The translations under genes were made by a program, and so were the position numbers. Under the pieces are notes generated by a model, which was not told the origin of the DNA, did no database searches, and saw only the letters and a list, made by a program, of their open reading frames with translations. DNA of 64,000 bases from Ascidiimonas sp046199005 (lineage in GTDB: Bacteria; Bacteroidota; Bacteroidia; Flavobacteriales; Flavobacteriaceae): contig CP176050.1 of assembly GCA_046199005.1 (NCBI GenBank), positions 1,674,001 to 1,738,000 of the forward strand, read 5' to 3'. Shown here one piece after another: positions 63,031 to 64,000 of this stretch. Position 1 is the first letter of the stretch. Each line of letters opens with the position of its first letter.

Positions 63031-63117
63031 AATTTTATAGCAAGCATTATAACATCGAAACCCTAGGATATTCGTAATTTTAACCTTAAAATTTTTCAGA
63101 ACATATCATGGCGATCA

Positions 63118-64000
63118 TAGGAAGTTTAATCAAGGGCTTTATAGAAGCAAAAGACTTATTTACCCGTCAAACAGATCATATAGAGGCGCAGCAAAAAGTG
63201 CTTAAAGAGTTGCTCGAAAATGCTTCGGACACGCAGTTTGGTAAGCATTATAATTTTACCAAAATCCTGCAATCTGATAATATGGCAAAGGCATTTGCAG
63301 AAGGCATACCTTATTTTGACTATCATAGCATCAATGAGACCTGGTGGAAAAAACTACATGAAGGCGAGGCAGATGTTACCTGGCCGGGAAGCCCTGATTA
63401 TTACGCTTTAAGTTCTGGCACCACAGGAAAAAAGAGCAAAAGAATACCAGTAACTTCCGAAATGATAGAAGCAATACGAAGAGCAGGGATCAAGCAGGTA
63501 TTTGCTTTAAGTAACTTTGAGCTTCCGGCAGATTTTTTCGAAAAAGAGATCATGATGTTAGGGAGCTCTACCGACCTTATTGAAAAAGAAGATCATTTGG
63601 AAGGAGAAATAAGTGGTATAAGCGCCAGTAATATCCCAGAGTGGTTTAGTGGGTATTATAAACCGGGAAAAGAGATTGCAAAGATTGATGATTGGGATGA
63701 AAGGGTTGCCAGAATCGCAGAAAAAGCAGCAGATTGGGATATAGGAGCTTTAAGCGGTATCCCCTCATGGATGGAATTGATGCTGCAGAAAGTTATTGAA
63801 CATCATAATTTAGAAAATATACACGACATCTGGCCCAATCTTCAGGTATACACATCCGGCGGGGTAGCTTTCGACCCCTACAAAAAGAGTTTTAATGCTT
63901 TAATGGGTAAACCTATTACGGTGATCGATACGTATCTGGCTTCCGAAGGATTTATGGCTTTTCAAAAAAGACCGGAAACAGATGCGATGCAATTGGTGAC
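63118..64000 (+). CDS. GH3 auxin-responsive-promoter-family acyl-adenylating enzyme (3' end outside window)
   Basis: The frame opens at ATG 63118 and runs off the right edge, giving the first 294 residues (MAIIGSLIKGFIEAKDLF). The GH3 fold shows: the N-terminal helix pair, TPYFDYHSI-type PYFDYHSINE, then YALSSGTTGKKSKRIPVT near residues 100-117 with the AMP-binding loop, ISGIPSWMELMLQKVI near 220, and a VYTSGGVAF strand near 247. GH3 proteins activate carboxylic acids with ATP and, in plants, couple them to amino acids. Bacterial ones are mostly unstudied. Not in an operon. Confidence 0.87.

Overview
The window looks like chromosome of a member of the Flavobacteriaceae (Bacteroidota). The evidence is a SprB-type repeat protein with a type IX secretion (T9SS) type A sorting domain, an OmpP1/FadL porin, BshB1 of bacillithiol synthesis, flavobacterial-style lanthipeptide leaders, many lipoproteins with late-lipobox leaders, and AT-rich intergenic DNA with dispersed hairpin repeats. 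The genus cannot be read from the sequence. No rRNA, CRISPR array, integrase or plasmid origin was seen. I found no convincing match to the Bacteroidota promoter (TAnnTTTG at -7), so no promoters are called.

Layout. 0-5.2 kb: 3' end of an RHS polymorphic toxin with a lipoprotein behind it, a lone lanthipeptide-like precursor, a GNAT acetyltransferase, an exported amidohydrolase and an FRG-domain protein. 5.5-6.7 kb: a tandem array of about 300-bp units. 6.9-10.5 kb: one large gene fusing an NRPS adenylation domain, a carrier protein and an alpha-oxoamine synthase. 11.1-12.5 kb: a complete IS3-family element with 3-bp target duplication. 13.7-16.1 kb: a membrane protein, a lipoprotein and a GH63/trehalase-like lipoprotein. 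16.3-24.7 kb: a run of small genes, all on the minus strand, several separated by attC-like imperfect hairpins and others by long shared repeats, resembling a cassette array without integrase. It includes a protease/HEPN gene pair, a DUF4145 protein and a propeller lipoprotein. 25.3-28.3 kb: cupin, zinc-ribbon membrane protein, CDF transporter, M23 peptidase. 28.4-30.2 kb: repeats and tRNA-His with degenerate copies of its 3' end. 30.2-38.3 kb: bshB1, a trans-sulfuration enzyme, a MATE exporter, two small peptide genes that share a double-glycine leader, an M28 peptidase and an OmpP1/FadL porin. 38.6-59.1 kb: a six-gene minus-strand operon. 59.6-64 kb: GH3/NagZ-like glycosidase, crystallin-like lipoprotein, VOC protein, PfpI-family protein and the start of a GH3-type acyl-adenylating enzyme.

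The most striking system is the 20.5-kb operon at 38.6-59.1 kb. In transcription order it encodes an outer-membrane beta-barrel with a helical tail, a 1696-residue multidomain protein (fibronectin-like N terminus, HEIGH metalloprotease motif, polymorphic-toxin-like C terminus), a 105-residue protein overlapping it that is probably its immunity protein, a 1627-residue exported protein, a fibronectin type III protein and a 1882-residue SprB-repeat protein with a T9SS tail. Gaps are at most about 26 bp and two junctions overlap, so the genes are probably translated as a unit. I read it as a surface-displayed, possibly contact-dependent toxin apparatus linked to T9SS. This is inference; no experiment is implied.
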